A DNA stretch of 64,000 bases from Thermodesulfobacteriota bacterium (lineage in GTDB: Bacteria > Desulfobacterota > Desulfobacteria > Desulfobacterales > Desulfosudaceae). Location of the stretch: contig JBFMDX010000001.1 in the NCBI GenBank assembly GCA_040753795.1, forward strand, positions 186,001 through 250,000. The letters are read 5' to 3'. Shown here piece after piece: positions 1 through 8,247 of this stretch. The position numbers were made by a program, and so were the translations under genes. Position 1 is the first letter of the stretch; each line of letters starts with the position of its first letter. The notes under the pieces are model-generated. The model searched no databases. It was given only the letters and a program-made list of their open reading frames with translations, and was not told the DNA's origin.

Positions 1-878
1 CCGAGGCCCCTCAACCGTTGTTTAAAGCCGAGTATGAAGGCGTCCCGCAGCCAATTTATGCCAAGCCAAGCGCCATGCGGCACTGCCTGGCCAATCGCGA
101 GGGCTATATCGTGGTCTTCGGCACCGGCAAGTTTTTTGCGCAAGGCGATCACCAGGACACTTCGCAGCAGACGATCTACGGCGTCTGGGACTGGGCCGAG
201 GAACTGGAAACCGGCGACATCGTCGATCCGAAAAACTATCCGCTGGGTGCCCCTTCACGGAAGACCGACTACGCCGAGTTGCCGGTCCTGCTGGGCGGAT
301 CTTCTCCGGTTACCTTCGCCCTGCAGGGGCAGTCCGCTGGAAGCGTGTCCGGTATTTTCAGCGAAACCTCTGCAATCAAACTGTATGACAAGTACAAAGA
401 CCCCAATGGCATTCCCAACGACGCAGACGACCAGCGGGCCTGGTTTGACGCCGACACCTGGCAAGCCAATGGCGCCGGTTATACCGGCGTCAGGTATGCA
501 GGCTGGTATTTAGATCTGCCCAATACCGGCGAACGCGTTATCGCCGATACCACCATCCGTTCCGGTCTGGCCATCATGGTTTCGCTGGATCCTTCTCCGG
601 CGCCCTGCAAGCCCGGCGGTAACTCCTTTCTGATGCTGGTACGGGCCTGCGACGGAAGCAATCCGGAAGAAGAGGTGCTGGACACCAATGATGACGGTGT
701 TATTGATGACAAGGACGATGGCAGTAATCGCGAAGAACTGCCTGATATTGTTTACAAGCCGGTTTTTGTTGAAGGAGATAACACAAAGATGTTTTTCGAC
801 GAAAAGAAAGGCAAAGAACCTCCTTCAGAGCATCTTGGCGTGGCTTACTGGCAATTTTTAAGAGTCCTGCATGAATGA
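1..878 (+). CDS. pilY1: PilY1-type pilus tip/biogenesis protein, C-terminal part (5' end outside window)
   Basis: The frame is open from the first bases, so this is the tail of a longer protein; the TTG at 18 is not a credible start. The tail carries the PilY1/PilC beta-propeller signature: a segment ending in AKPSAMRH, then YIVVFGTGKFF, then QTIYGVWDW. PilY1 is a secreted, pilus-associated protein needed for type IV pilus extension and adhesion. Near the C-terminus lies an acidic loop, LDTNDDGVIDDKDDG (about bases 676-722), that resembles an EF-hand or dockerin calcium-binding loop; it lies outside the propeller signature. The next gene starts 55 bases downstream and looks like PilY2, which supports a pilus operon. 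The family assignment is fairly secure; the calcium role is inferred. Confidence 0.75.
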   Translation, partial: EAPQPLFKAEYEGVPQPIYAKPSAMRHCLANREGYIVVFGTGKFFAQGDHQDTSQQTIYGVWDWAEELETGDIVDPKNYPLGAPSRKTDYAELPVLLGGSSPVTFALQGQSAGSVSGIFSETSAIKLYDKYKDPNGIPNDADDQRAWFDADTWQANGAGYTGVRYAGWYLDLPNTGERVIADTTIRSGLAIMVSLDPSPAPCKPGGNSFLMLVRACDGSNPEEEVLDTNDDGVIDDKDDGSNREELPDIVYKPVFVEGDNTKMFFDEKKGKEPPSEHLGVAYWQFLRVLHE

Positions 879-933
879 TCGGGCGATGGCGGTGGCCGCC
901 CCTGAGCGCGGTTTGGTTTTTTAAGGAGATACG

Positions 934-1269
934 ATGAAAAAAGGCATGCTTATTGTGATAATGATGGCGATGATACTGGCGCCCCTGGCGCTGCCGGCGG
1001 AGGAATCGGTGCCCGCTGATCCGCTGATGGGGGCCGTGGAATTCGGTACCCAGGAAGAGCCCGAACTGGTCTGGAAGTCCGGGCGAATCGATTCGATCAA
1101 TGACAACGGCATGGTTGTCGATGACGCCGGCTACAGGTTTTCTACTGATATTAAATATTATAGTGAAAGCGGTGTGCGATTGACACGGTTGAATTTTTCA
1201 CCGGGAACGCCCGTTAAATTTGTTCTGAAAAAGGACCTTGTCACCGTGGTCGCGCTGGTGAAGATATGA
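934..1269 (+). CDS. Small exported protein, PilY2-like
   Basis: A 111-residue protein with a clear signal peptide (Met-Lys-Lys start, hydrophobic stretch ending near LALPAEE). AAGGAG lies 5 bases before the ATG. The mature part is a short beta-rich unit (WKSGRIDSINDNGMVVDD, later FSPGTPVKFVLKKD), compatible with a small barrel. In Pseudomonas, pilY1 is followed by pilY2, a similarly short exported protein with the same general pattern (a statement about what lies under a gloss of the bound 'residue' and 'value' strands). Position directly after pilY1 and size support that reading, but sequence similarity cannot be measured here. It could also be an unrelated periplasmic protein of the DUF5666-like type. 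Confidence 0.5.
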   Translation: MKKGMLIVIMMAMILAPLALPAEESVPADPLMGAVEFGTQEEPELVWKSGRIDSINDNGMVVDDAGYRFSTDIKYYSESGVRLTRLNFSPGTPVKFVLKKDLVTVVALVKI

Positions 1270-1314
1270 CCGGAAGTAATATATAAAAAAATCCGGCCAA
1301 TAAAAATAATCGGT

Positions 1315-1857
1315 CTAAAACCGCTCATAATGGGTGAATTCGGCTATTTCCCGGCGTTTGGGCGCGCTGGCCGGTTTGGCCGGATAGCCTAAAGGAATCA
1401 TGGTCACCACTTCATATCCTCCCGGAACGCCGAGAATTTCCTGAATCTTGTTATGATCAAACAGACCCATGACCACCGCGCCTAAACCCATGTCCTGGGC
1501 CTGAAGGCAGATGTTCTGGGCGGCAATGCCGATGTCAAACATGAACCAGTCGCCGAACTTGGTGGTGACCACATCTTTGTAGTATCCGGAACTCTTCAGT
1601 TTGGCGCAAAGCACCAGTACCACCGGCGCCGCGGACACGGCTTTCTGGGCCGGATTTCCCTTCAGGACCGCTTCGCTGAGCTGGTCCTTGATCTGCTGTC
1701 CCCGGACCACGATCACTTCCCAGCACTGGGTGTTGGCCCAGGATTGGGACCATTGCACGGCCTCCAGCAACTCCTTAACGACCGCCTCCGGAACATCCTT
1801 CTCTTCGTATTTTCTGATACTTCTTCTGTTCTTAATGGCTTCCATGACAGCGCCCAT
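1315..1857 (-). CDS. Nitroreductase family FMN-dependent oxidoreductase
   Basis: This 180-residue protein has the nitroreductase fold signature: an N-terminal AIKNRRSIRKYEEKDVP (FMN phosphate-binding RRSxRxY), then a SWANTQCWEVIVV segment, and IAAQNICLQAQDMGLGAVVMG in the middle. The length matches compact single-domain members. The start was set at 1857 because GGAG lies 6 bases upstream of that ATG; the reading frame extends 20 codons further but without a ribosome site. These enzymes reduce nitro groups, quinones or other electron-poor substrates with NAD(P)H; the substrate here cannot be told. It is the last gene of a minus-strand group after the enoyl-CoA isomerase-like gene. Confidence 0.85.
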   Translation of the reverse strand: MGAVMEAIKNRRSIRKYEEKDVPEAVVKELLEAVQWSQSWANTQCWEVIVVRGQQIKDQLSEAVLKGNPAQKAVSAAPVVLVLCAKLKSSGYYKDVVTTKFGDWFMFDIGIAAQNICLQAQDMGLGAVVMGLFDHNKIQEILGVPGGYEVVTMIPLGYPAKPASAPKRREIAEFTHYERF

Positions 1858-1894
1858 GACAATCTCCTTTTTATGTTTTCCTGCCTTGCGGCGG

Positions 1895-2605
1895 TTATAC
1901 CAGACGGCCTCTTTCAATATATTCCACGTCTTCCACTTCGATGGCCCGGACGATGTGCCGGTTCATGCGGCGTTTCATTTCGCCCACGGTTTTTCTGTCC
2001 TTGTTGAATTTTTTGGCAAACGCCACGGCTTCCTTCATCAGTTCATCGCGCGGACAGGCCTTGGTAATAATATGATGCGCTTCGCACTCCTGGGCGGTCA
2101 GGCGGGAGCCAAGGTATTGCATCTCGTCCATTTTATAAAGCGGAATGGCCGATTTTAGAAGCTCCAGCATGCCGGGCAGGAAGGGAATGCCCAGGTCCAC
2201 TTCCGGAAAGCAGAAAAAGCCCCGGTCCGAGCGCATCAGCCGGAAATCAAAAGCGCAGGCCAGGATAGCGCCGCCGGCAAAGGCATGGCCGGAGAGGGCG
2301 GCGATGGTGATCAGCGGCGATGTGACCAGCCGCTTGAACATTTCGTTCTGCTTATACAAGAACTTTTTTACCTCGTCGATTCTTCCGGCATTGATGAACC
2401 CGGACAGCCAGTCCAGGTCGATGCCGTTGGAAAAGATTTTTTCATGTGAGGAGGTGACAATCAGGGTGCGGGCGTCGGTCCGGTTCTCAACGGCATCCAT
2501 GGTGGACAGGAAAGCGTCCAGAAAATCATTGTTGAAGCGGTTCTCTCCGCTGTTCATAGCGATGATGGCCACCTCGTTTTCCAGGGAATACGTGACTTTG
2601 TCCAT
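1895..2605 (-). CDS. Enoyl-CoA hydratase/isomerase family protein, isomerase-like
   Basis: A 236-residue crotonase-fold protein. The oxyanion-hole loop is ALSGHAFAGGAIL and the second catalytic region reads RSDRGFFCFPEVDLGIP. True hydratases carry two glutamates; here only the one in FPEVDLG is present, and the position after the GGG/GGA loop is Ile. That pattern, with LMRSDRG before it, is closer to delta3-delta2-enoyl-CoA isomerases. It is expected to act on CoA esters of unsaturated fatty acids. The start at 2605 (MDKVTYS) follows an AGGAG 5 bases upstream; the longer frame from 2623 lacks one. Hydratase activity is not excluded. Confidence 0.8.
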   Translation of the reverse strand: MDKVTYSLENEVAIIAMNSGENRFNNDFLDAFLSTMDAVENRTDARTLIVTSSHEKIFSNGIDLDWLSGFINAGRIDEVKKFLYKQNEMFKRLVTSPLITIAALSGHAFAGGAILACAFDFRLMRSDRGFFCFPEVDLGIPFLPGMLELLKSAIPLYKMDEMQYLGSRLTAQECEAHHIITKACPRDELMKEAVAFAKKFNKDRKTVGEMKRRMNRHIVRAIEVEDVEYIERGRLV

Positions 2606-2621
2606 TGCTTCTCCTGTTATC

Positions 2622-2661
2622 AAAAAAACCGCTCCATCGTCAGGCGATGAAGCGGTTTTTG
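2622..2661 (-). terminator. Intrinsic terminator of the HesB-like gene
   Basis: A 16-base arm (2624-2639) pairs with 2645-2660 with one mismatch and a 5-base loop. On the minus strand the stem is followed by a run of T (the A run at 2622-2628). The symmetric flanking A and T runs mean it could also stop plus-strand transcription. It sits between the HesB-like gene and the enoyl-CoA isomerase-like gene, so these two are probably separate units. Confidence 0.8.
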
Positions 2662-2685
2662 TATTAAAAAAACGATTAACCGGGT

Positions 2686-3015
2686 TTAACCACAGCAGGT
2701 GCTTTTTTCACCGCTTCCGCAGCTTCCGCAGCCTCCCTTGCCAAGCTCAATGCTGGATGAAATGGCAAACCCGTAATTGGTAAAATCGACTTTAACCGGT
2801 TTGGCCTTTTCCAGGAAAACCGTGTCAACCAGAAACTTGTAACCGCCGATTTCATGGACACTGTCCGTCTCTTTTGGCTCATCCAGAGCCATCGCAAATG
2901 ACGGTCCGCCTCAGCCACCTTCGTTTAAAAAAATCCGGATGGGAGAGACTGTCCTGCCTTTGAAATATTCGGTAATCTGCTCCTGCGCGGGGGCAGTAAC
3001 CTCAACATCAGCCAT
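2686..3015 (-). CDS. HesB/IscA-like selenoprotein (in-frame UGA read as Sec35)
   Basis: A 109-residue protein if the UGA at 2913-2911 is read as selenocysteine. Translation starts at ATG 3015-3013 (AGGAGG upstream) and runs through LNEGG-U-GGPSFAMALDEP to a GCGSCGSGEKSTCCG tail. The family (HesB-like selenoprotein, A-type Fe-S carrier fold) normally has Cys or Sec at exactly this position, followed by GGPSxAMALDEP. Homology is continuous on both sides of the UGA, with no frame change. A hairpin with the size and distance of a bacterial SECIS lies just downstream of the UGA. The protein probably handles Fe-S clusters or redox chemistry; its exact role is unknown. An automatic caller would report only the 68-codon piece from 2892. 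Confidence 0.82.
2876..2890 (-). promoter_or_regulatory. SECIS-like hairpin downstream of the HesB-like UGA
   Basis: On the minus strand, 20 bases after the UGA, GGCUC-UGGAU-GAGCC forms a perfect 5-bp stem with a 5-base loop. The loop starts 26 nt from the UGA and has G at its second position, matching the general rules for bacterial SECIS elements (16-37 nt, G in the first two loop bases). It lies inside the coding region, as bacterial SECIS elements do. SelB recognition is inferred. Confidence 0.65.
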
Positions 3016-3200
3016 AATATCCTCCTGAAGCATAAACTATTGAACCGGGAACAGATGCCCGGCTATTTTTTGTTAAAACGCCGGCTTGAGGCCGGAAGTT
3101 TCAACCGCCCTTTTTAATATAGATTAAGGATCAACCCGATGGTTGTCAAACACAAATTGTCGAAAGCCGCTGGAGATTTCGAAGGAAAGCAGGCCAAGAG

Positions 3201-3728
3201 TCATGTCGATTCATTGATAACATTTTGATATAATAGGAGATTGTCATTTGAGAAGACCACCAGCACAACTTTTTTAATTCCCGGTTTTGTTTTCAGCGAT
3301 TTACATATGGTCGTTATCGCTATCCGGCAGGCCTCTTCCACCGGATAGCCGTACACACCGCAGCTGATGGCGGGAAAAGCCACTGAGGATAACTGATGTT
3401 CCGCCGCCAGTTTCAGGCTGTTTTCGTAGCAGGAGGCCAGCAATCGGGGAACTTCCGGGTTATTCCGGTTGTACACCGGCCCCACCGTATGAATGATATA
3501 CCGGGCGGGAAGATTGTATCCGCCGGTGATGCGGGCTTCTCCTGTGGGGCAACCGCCCAGAGCGCGGCACTCCTCCAGGAGGCCCGGTCCCGCCGCCCGG
3601 TGAATGGCCCCGTCCACCCCGCCGCCGCCCAGCAGGCTCTTGTTGGCCGCGTTGACAATGGCATCCACGGCCAGGGTGGTGATGTCCCCCTGCCAGATCT
3701 CCACTTTGCTCAACAGGTTGTCTGTCAT
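3201..3728 (-). CDS. Macro-domain protein, O-acetyl-ADP-ribose deacetylase (YmdB type)
   Basis: A single macro domain of 175 residues. The ADP-ribose binding blocks are visible: GDITTLAVDAIVNAANKSLLGGGGVDGAIHR near the N-terminus, IHTVGPV in the middle and FPAISCGVYGYP towards the end. These match YmdB/MacroD enzymes that remove ADP-ribose from proteins or hydrolyse O-acetyl-ADP-ribose. GGGAGG lies 7 bases before the ATG. It is isolated on the minus strand with a 172-base gap to the plus-strand ndk start region, so nothing local suggests a specific target. Confidence 0.88.
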   Translation of the reverse strand: MTDNLLSKVEIWQGDITTLAVDAIVNAANKSLLGGGGVDGAIHRAAGPGLLEECRALGGCPTGEARITGGYNLPARYIIHTVGPVYNRNNPEVPRLLASCYENSLKLAAEHQLSSVAFPAISCGVYGYPVEEACRIAITTICKSLKTKPGIKKVVLVVFSNDNLLLYQNVINEST

Positions 3729-3941
3729 TTGCGTCCTCCCGTTTTTCCCGGCGCCAATACCGCGCCCGTGACGACTGCTTGGCTCTTTTTAATAACCATT
3801 ATCATTTTTCCCTGGAAAGTTCAAAACGAACCTATCTGCTCTTCGGGCGCACTTTCCCGGTTGACTTGGCCCCGTAATTCAGGTAACAGGCAGTAAAACT
3901 TTGCCTTTCCTAACCACACAGACAATAGAAGGAGATGACGC

Positions 3942-4358
3942 ATGGAACAGACCTTGTCGATTATCAAACCGGACGCGGTTCAGCGCGGCCTCATCGGTGA
4001 AGTGGTCAAGCGGCTGGAACAGGCGGGATTCACCATTGCCGCCATGAAAATGGTTTCCATGACCAAGGCCCAGGCCGAGGGGTTTTACGCCGTTCACCGG
4101 GGCCGGCCGTTTTTTGAGAGCCTGACCGATTTCATGTGTTCCGGACCGGCCGTGGTCATGGTACTCAAGGGTGAGAATATCATCAAACGTTATCGCGACC
4201 TGATGGGCGCCACCAACTGCAAGGATGCCGCCGAAGGCACCATCCGCCGGGATCTGGCCACGGACATCGAGAAAAACGTGGTCCATGGCTCGGACGCGCC
4301 GGAAACCGCGGCCTTTGAAATCGGCTATTTTTTCAACGCCTTTGAAATCGTCCGGTAG
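3942..4358 (+). CDS. ndk: Nucleoside diphosphate kinase
   Basis: A 138-residue protein of standard length for the enzyme that transfers gamma-phosphate between nucleoside tri- and diphosphates through a phosphohistidine. It begins with the characteristic [18 protein letters not shown] and carries the active-site block [16 protein letters not shown], whose His is the phosphorylated residue. AAGGAG lies 7 bases before the ATG. The stop is followed after two bases by the trmJ start, so ndk and trmJ are probably co-transcribed. Confidence 0.97.
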   Translation: MEQTLSIIKPDAVQRGLIGEVVKRLEQAGFTIAAMKMVSMTKAQAEGFYAVHRGRPFFESLTDFMCSGPAVVMVLKGENIIKRYRDLMGATNCKDAAEGTIRRDLATDIEKNVVHGSDAPETAAFEIGYFFNAFEIVR

Positions 4359-4360
4359 GC

Positions 4361-5119
4361 ATGACCGCGGCAGCCGTCCTGGAAAACACCGCCATTGTCC
4401 TGGTGCGGCCCCGTATTCCGGAAAATATCGGGGCCTGCTGCCGGGCCATGATGAACATGGGCCTCCGGCGGCTGGTGGTAGTGGCACCGGAGAACCTCGA
4501 GTTCGACCGGATTTACAAAACCGCCACCCACGTGGCCGTGGCCGTGGCGGACGCCATACAGGTCTGTGACAGCCTGGAAACGGCCTTGTCTTCCTTTACC
4601 TATATCGCCGGGACGACCGCCCGAAGGGGGAAGCAGCGCCAGCTGGTTTTGCCCCCGGAGCAGCTGGCCCGCAAAATGGTTGCTCTTTCCGCGGACAATT
4701 CCATGGCCATTCTGTTCGGTCCCGAGGACCGGGGGCTGGAAAACGACGAACTGCGCTTTTGTCACAACCTGATCACCATACCGACGGCGGATTTTTCGTC
4801 GCTGAATCTGGCTCAGGCGGTCATGATCGTCTGCTATGAAATCTTCCGGGCGGCCGGCGAGAAGGAGCCTGAATTCCAACCCCGTCTGGCCAATCACCAC
4901 GAGCTGGAGGGCATGTACGATCACTTAAAGGACGCCCTGATCAAGATCGATTTTGTCAACCGCAGCAACCCGGATTACTGGATGAACAATTTCCGCCGGT
5001 TTTTTGCACGGGTCGGCCTGACGGCCAAGGAAGTCCGGCTGATCCGCGGCATCTGCCGACAGATCAACTGGTATGGAGAGAAACGGTACGCCGACGGAAA
5101 AAAAGAAGGCCGCCCCTGA
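4361..5119 (+). CDS. trmJ: tRNA (cytidine/uridine-2'-O-)-methyltransferase, TrmJ type
   Basis: A 252-residue SPOUT-superfamily enzyme. SpoU motifs are visible: ENTAIVLVRPRIPENIGACCRAMMNMG at the N-terminus (Asn and Glu of motif 1), LFGPEDRGLENDEL (motif 2) and IPTADFSSLNLAQAVMIVCYE (motif 3, AdoMet knot). The C-terminal extension with an RRFFARVGLT block is usual for TrmJ, which methylates position 32 of tRNA. It starts 2 bases after ndk. Its 3' end overlaps the terminator of the convergent TRAP operon. Confidence 0.88.
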   Translation: MTAAAVLENTAIVLVRPRIPENIGACCRAMMNMGLRRLVVVAPENLEFDRIYKTATHVAVAVADAIQVCDSLETALSSFTYIAGTTARRGKQRQLVLPPEQLARKMVALSADNSMAILFGPEDRGLENDELRFCHNLITIPTADFSSLNLAQAVMIVCYEIFRAAGEKEPEFQPRLANHHELEGMYDHLKDALIKIDFVNRSNPDYWMNNFRRFFARVGLTAKEVRLIRGICRQINWYGEKRYADGKKEGRP

Positions 5120-5130
5120 CAGCGGCGGCC
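5098..5130 (-). terminator. Intrinsic terminator of the TRAP operon
   Basis: GGCCGCC (5108-5114) pairs with GGCGGCC (5124-5130) over a 9-base loop. Read on the minus strand the stem is followed by TTCTTTTTTT. It lies 20 bases past the stop of the last DctP-like gene and inside the last codons of trmJ on the other strand. For trmJ transcription the downstream T run is poor. Confidence 0.85.
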
Positions 5131-5150
5131 CTCTTTATGGCAATCCCTGC

Positions 5151-6545
5151 TTAATGTGTTTTTGCCCGGAACTCTTCCAGCGCCTTCTGAATTTCGCCCA
5201 ACAGGTCACCGGGAAATACCGTACCGGTCAGTTTCTGCGCCACGGCCTTATTTACTTTCTGAAGGACCGCCTGATCTTCAGCGGACAGGGTAACGGACTT
5301 CATGCCGCACTTGGTTTCAAAGGCTTTCAGACTTTTTTCCTCGTACATTCTGATCTGCCGTCTCCATTCCGGCTCAACGATGTTCCATTCGGCGGCCAGA
5401 ACCTCAATGATGTTATGGGAAAAGACGGCGGAAACGCCCAGTTGTTTCTGAATTTTATGTTTTTTATCGACGCTGACAATAACGGCCGCCGGTGAATAGA
5501 GCAGATGTGGCTTGATATAATAGTTCGAGTACTGGTAGGCCTGCATGCCCAGCATCCAGGCGGCCGGGGCTATATTGGTTTCGGCCGCGCCGGTGTTAAG
5601 CGCTGCTACGATATCCGGCACGGCCACGGGTTTGGGGGTAATCCCCAGTTCCTTGAAAAAGGTGGTTTCGATGGAACCGAACCAGGTCAGGACCTTTTGC
5701 TTTTTAATATCCTCCAGGCCGGCCGTTTTGGTGGTGGAGAACATGTAAAAGAATCCGGTGTCGATCAGCGCCCACAGGACGTATCCTTTTTTTTCAAACC
5801 CGTCGTCCAGCCGTTTTCTGAATTTTTCAAAGATGTAATCCACCTCTTCAAAGCTGGTGAACAGGCCTGGCACCAGCAGGACGGCCGCTTCCGGGCAGGT
5901 CTCCAGCACGCCCAGGGCGGTGCAGCCGCAGCAGTCCAGCTGGCCGGAGCCCATTTTTTTCAAAATTTCCGGGTCCTCGCCCATGACGCCGCCGCCGTAT
6001 ATTTTGGTTATAAATTTTCCGTCGCTCAGCCGTTCGAACTCGGGAAAGGCGATGGTCTCGGGAACGCTCAGCCAGGGGGTGCCCGGAGGCGCCAGGGTGC
6101 CGACCCTGAATATTACGGGATCTTCTTTCTTGACCGGTGACGCCATGGCCCGCCACATGATTTCCCGGCCTCTTTTCCAATCCATATGGGGCGCGAAAAT
6201 GGCGTTGAATCGTTCCGGCAGGGCTTTGAGCGCGTATCGCGATGTCTTCTGCCGGTCCAGCAGGGACAGAAACGCCGCTTCCATCATGCTTTCCAGTTCG
6301 GCCTTGTTGACGTTGCCGCTCGTCAGCGCGGTCTGCAGCGACTGCTGCCGTTGCTTAACTTCCGGGCTGAATTCCTGTCCGGTCCATATGGCCTCCAGGC
6401 TTGCCTGGAGGTTGTTCTGGAAATCCGTGCGGGCGGCGTCAGCTGCCGCGGCCGCGCCAGCGAACAGCAAGGTCGCCGCCAGGAACAGGCATAACCACCG
6501 CACCGGCGGCCGGATATTGACTGAACGCGCGATAGAAATAGCCAT
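5151..6545 (-). CDS. DctP-like TRAP substrate-binding protein, paralogue 1 (promoter-distal)
   Basis: A 464-residue exported protein and the last gene of the operon. Layout: signal peptide (about residues 1-38), an extra N-terminal helical-looking domain of about 110 residues (contains AIWTGQEFSPEVKQRQQ), then a DctP domain beginning at VFRVGTLAPPGTPW. It has the family-wide DCCGCTALGV and ETKCGM cysteines, and TWFGSIETTFF where ordinary DctP proteins have an arginine-bearing strand. The start at 6545 has GGAG 8 bases upstream, and gives the same length as the paralogues; 6551 has GGAG only 2 bases away. TRAP binding proteins deliver a ligand from periplasm to DctQM; the ligand here is unknown. 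A 160-base gap separates it from paralogue 2. Confidence 0.85.
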   Translation of the reverse strand: MAISIARSVNIRPPVRWLCLFLAATLLFAGAAAAADAARTDFQNNLQASLEAIWTGQEFSPEVKQRQQSLQTALTSGNVNKAELESMMEAAFLSLLDRQKTSRYALKALPERFNAIFAPHMDWKRGREIMWRAMASPVKKEDPVIFRVGTLAPPGTPWLSVPETIAFPEFERLSDGKFITKIYGGGVMGEDPEILKKMGSGQLDCCGCTALGVLETCPEAAVLLVPGLFTSFEEVDYIFEKFRKRLDDGFEKKGYVLWALIDTGFFYMFSTTKTAGLEDIKKQKVLTWFGSIETTFFKELGITPKPVAVPDIVAALNTGAAETNIAPAAWMLGMQAYQYSNYYIKPHLLYSPAAVIVSVDKKHKIQKQLGVSAVFSHNIIEVLAAEWNIVEPEWRRQIRMYEEKSLKAFETKCGMKSVTLSAEDQAVLQKVNKAVAQKLTGTVFPGDLLGEIQKALEEFRAKTH

Positions 6546-6705
6546 GACCATAACTCCTTTTGTGAAATGCGGTTGTTGTCGGAAACCTCCGAATTTTTCC
6601 AGGCGAAATCGAACGCGGTTGCAGCCGGCGGACAGGCGCCGCAATCAGATTTTATTAGAATACCGTGGAATTGAATACAAAACAATAATTTTCCACCTGC
6701 CTGGT

Positions 6706-8091
6706 TTACTGCTTCTGGGCCCGATACGCCTCCAGCGCTTTCTGAATATCATTCATCAGTTTTGCCGAAAAGACCTTCCCGGCCAGTTTCTGCTGAAGCG
6801 ACGTGCCTGCCTTTTCAATGACCTGCTGATCTTGCGGAGAGAGGACCACGGGCTGAATGCCGCATTTGGTTTCAAAGGCCATCAGGCTTTTTTCTTCGTA
6901 GCTTCTGATCTGCGCTTTCCACTCCGGTTCCAGGCCGTTGAATTCAGAAACCATTACCTCCTGAATGTTCCAGGCGAAAACGTCTGAAATGCCGATTTGC
7001 TTTTGCAGCCGGTCTCTCATGCGGGTGGAAACGATAACGGCCGCAGGTGAATAGAGCAGCGGCGGTTTGAGATAATAGCGGCAATACTGATGGGCCTGCA
7101 TCCCCAGGACCCATGCCGCGGGCGACAGGTTGGTGGTGACGACGTTCGTGCTGAGGGCAGTCACCAGTTCCGGCGTTGTCACAGGGATCGGGACAATTCC
7201 CAGTTCCTGATAAAGGGCCGTTTCCACGGTACCGAACCAGGTGGCAACTTTCTGACTTTTCATATCAGTCAGGCCGGTCACGGCGTTTTTAGAAAACAGG
7301 TAAAAAAAACCGGTGTCGATCAGGGCCGCCAGAATGTAACCTTTTTCCTCAAAAACCCGGTCCAGGTCCGGACGGAATTTTTCGCAGATGTAATCCACCT
7401 CTTCATAGTTTTTAAATAGTCCGGGTATCAGCAGCGCGGATGCGTCGGGAGAGGCCGTTAATACACCCAGGGCGGTGCAGCCGCAGCCGTCAACCTGGTC
7501 GTCCTTCATTTTTTTGAGGATTTCAGGGTCTTCCCCCATAACCCCGCCGCCGTAAATCTTGATCAAAATTTTTCCGCCGCTTAATGTTTCGATTTCCGGG
7601 ATGGTGCTGGTTTCCGGCACGGTCAGCCAGGGCGTTCCGGGAGGAGCCAGCGTGCCAATCCGTATCTGGAAAGGCTCCTTCCCCTGAATGGGGGACGTCA
7701 GGGCGCGCCACAGGATCTGCTTAAACTCTTTTTTGTTTATATGCGGGGAAAAAAGAGCGTTAAAACGTTCGGGCAGGTCTTTCTGGATATATCGAGAGGT
7801 TTTGTGCCGATCCATAATGGTCGTCAGCGCTGTTTTTGCCATGCTTTCCAGGTCGACCTTGGCCACGGCGCCGTTGTTGAGCATGGACTGCTGGCGCCGT
7901 TTGAGTTCAGGCCCTACTTCACGACCGGTCCACAGGGTCTCCAGGCTTTCCTGCAGAATTTTTTGAAAACCATCACGGGCGGGTGCGTCGCCAGCGGCCT
8001 CCGGCCGCGACGTGATGCCCAGTATCAGCAGGCAGAAGAATACTGGCAGCGGGCGGCGGATAAGTCCCCAACGAACACCGGGAATATGCAT
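6706..8091 (-). CDS. DctP-like TRAP substrate-binding protein, paralogue 2
   Basis: A 461-residue protein with signal peptide, the extra N-terminal domain (TLWTGREVGPELKRRQQ) and a DctP domain from IRIGTLAPPGTPWLTVPET. It keeps CGCTALGV and ETKCGI. It is the most divergent of the five at the binding-site block: TTNLSPAAWVLGMQAHQYCRYY replaces the TNMAPAAWMLGMQAYQYS form and adds a cysteine. GGGG lies 8 bases before the ATG. A gap of about 156 bases separates it from paralogue 3, longer than the gaps higher up in the operon, so mRNA levels could drop here. Confidence 0.85.
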   Translation of the reverse strand: MHIPGVRWGLIRRPLPVFFCLLILGITSRPEAAGDAPARDGFQKILQESLETLWTGREVGPELKRRQQSMLNNGAVAKVDLESMAKTALTTIMDRHKTSRYIQKDLPERFNALFSPHINKKEFKQILWRALTSPIQGKEPFQIRIGTLAPPGTPWLTVPETSTIPEIETLSGGKILIKIYGGGVMGEDPEILKKMKDDQVDGCGCTALGVLTASPDASALLIPGLFKNYEEVDYICEKFRPDLDRVFEEKGYILAALIDTGFFYLFSKNAVTGLTDMKSQKVATWFGTVETALYQELGIVPIPVTTPELVTALSTNVVTTNLSPAAWVLGMQAHQYCRYYLKPPLLYSPAAVIVSTRMRDRLQKQIGISDVFAWNIQEVMVSEFNGLEPEWKAQIRSYEEKSLMAFETKCGIQPVVLSPQDQQVIEKAGTSLQQKLAGKVFSAKLMNDIQKALEAYRAQKQ

Positions 8092-8247
8092 GATTCACCC
8101 CTTCTTTTTGTTCCTATAACCGATTCACCCCCGTCTGTCCCGCTGTCACACGAAACAGGCACCGGTACGGATGTGCTTCTGATGGAAGAGGCGGCCGGAA
8201 GGCCGCCTCCAAATGTTTTCGGCAAACGATCAGCTTCCGGCCCGGTG

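Noticed and set aside
2686-3015. HesB-like gene as a pseudogene with a nonsense mutation
   Set aside because: The UGA sits exactly at the family Cys/Sec position, the downstream part is conserved and in frame, and a SECIS-like hairpin is present.
3729-3941. Possible small gene or terminator upstream of ndk
   Set aside because: No credible frame with a ribosome site and no clear stem with a T run.
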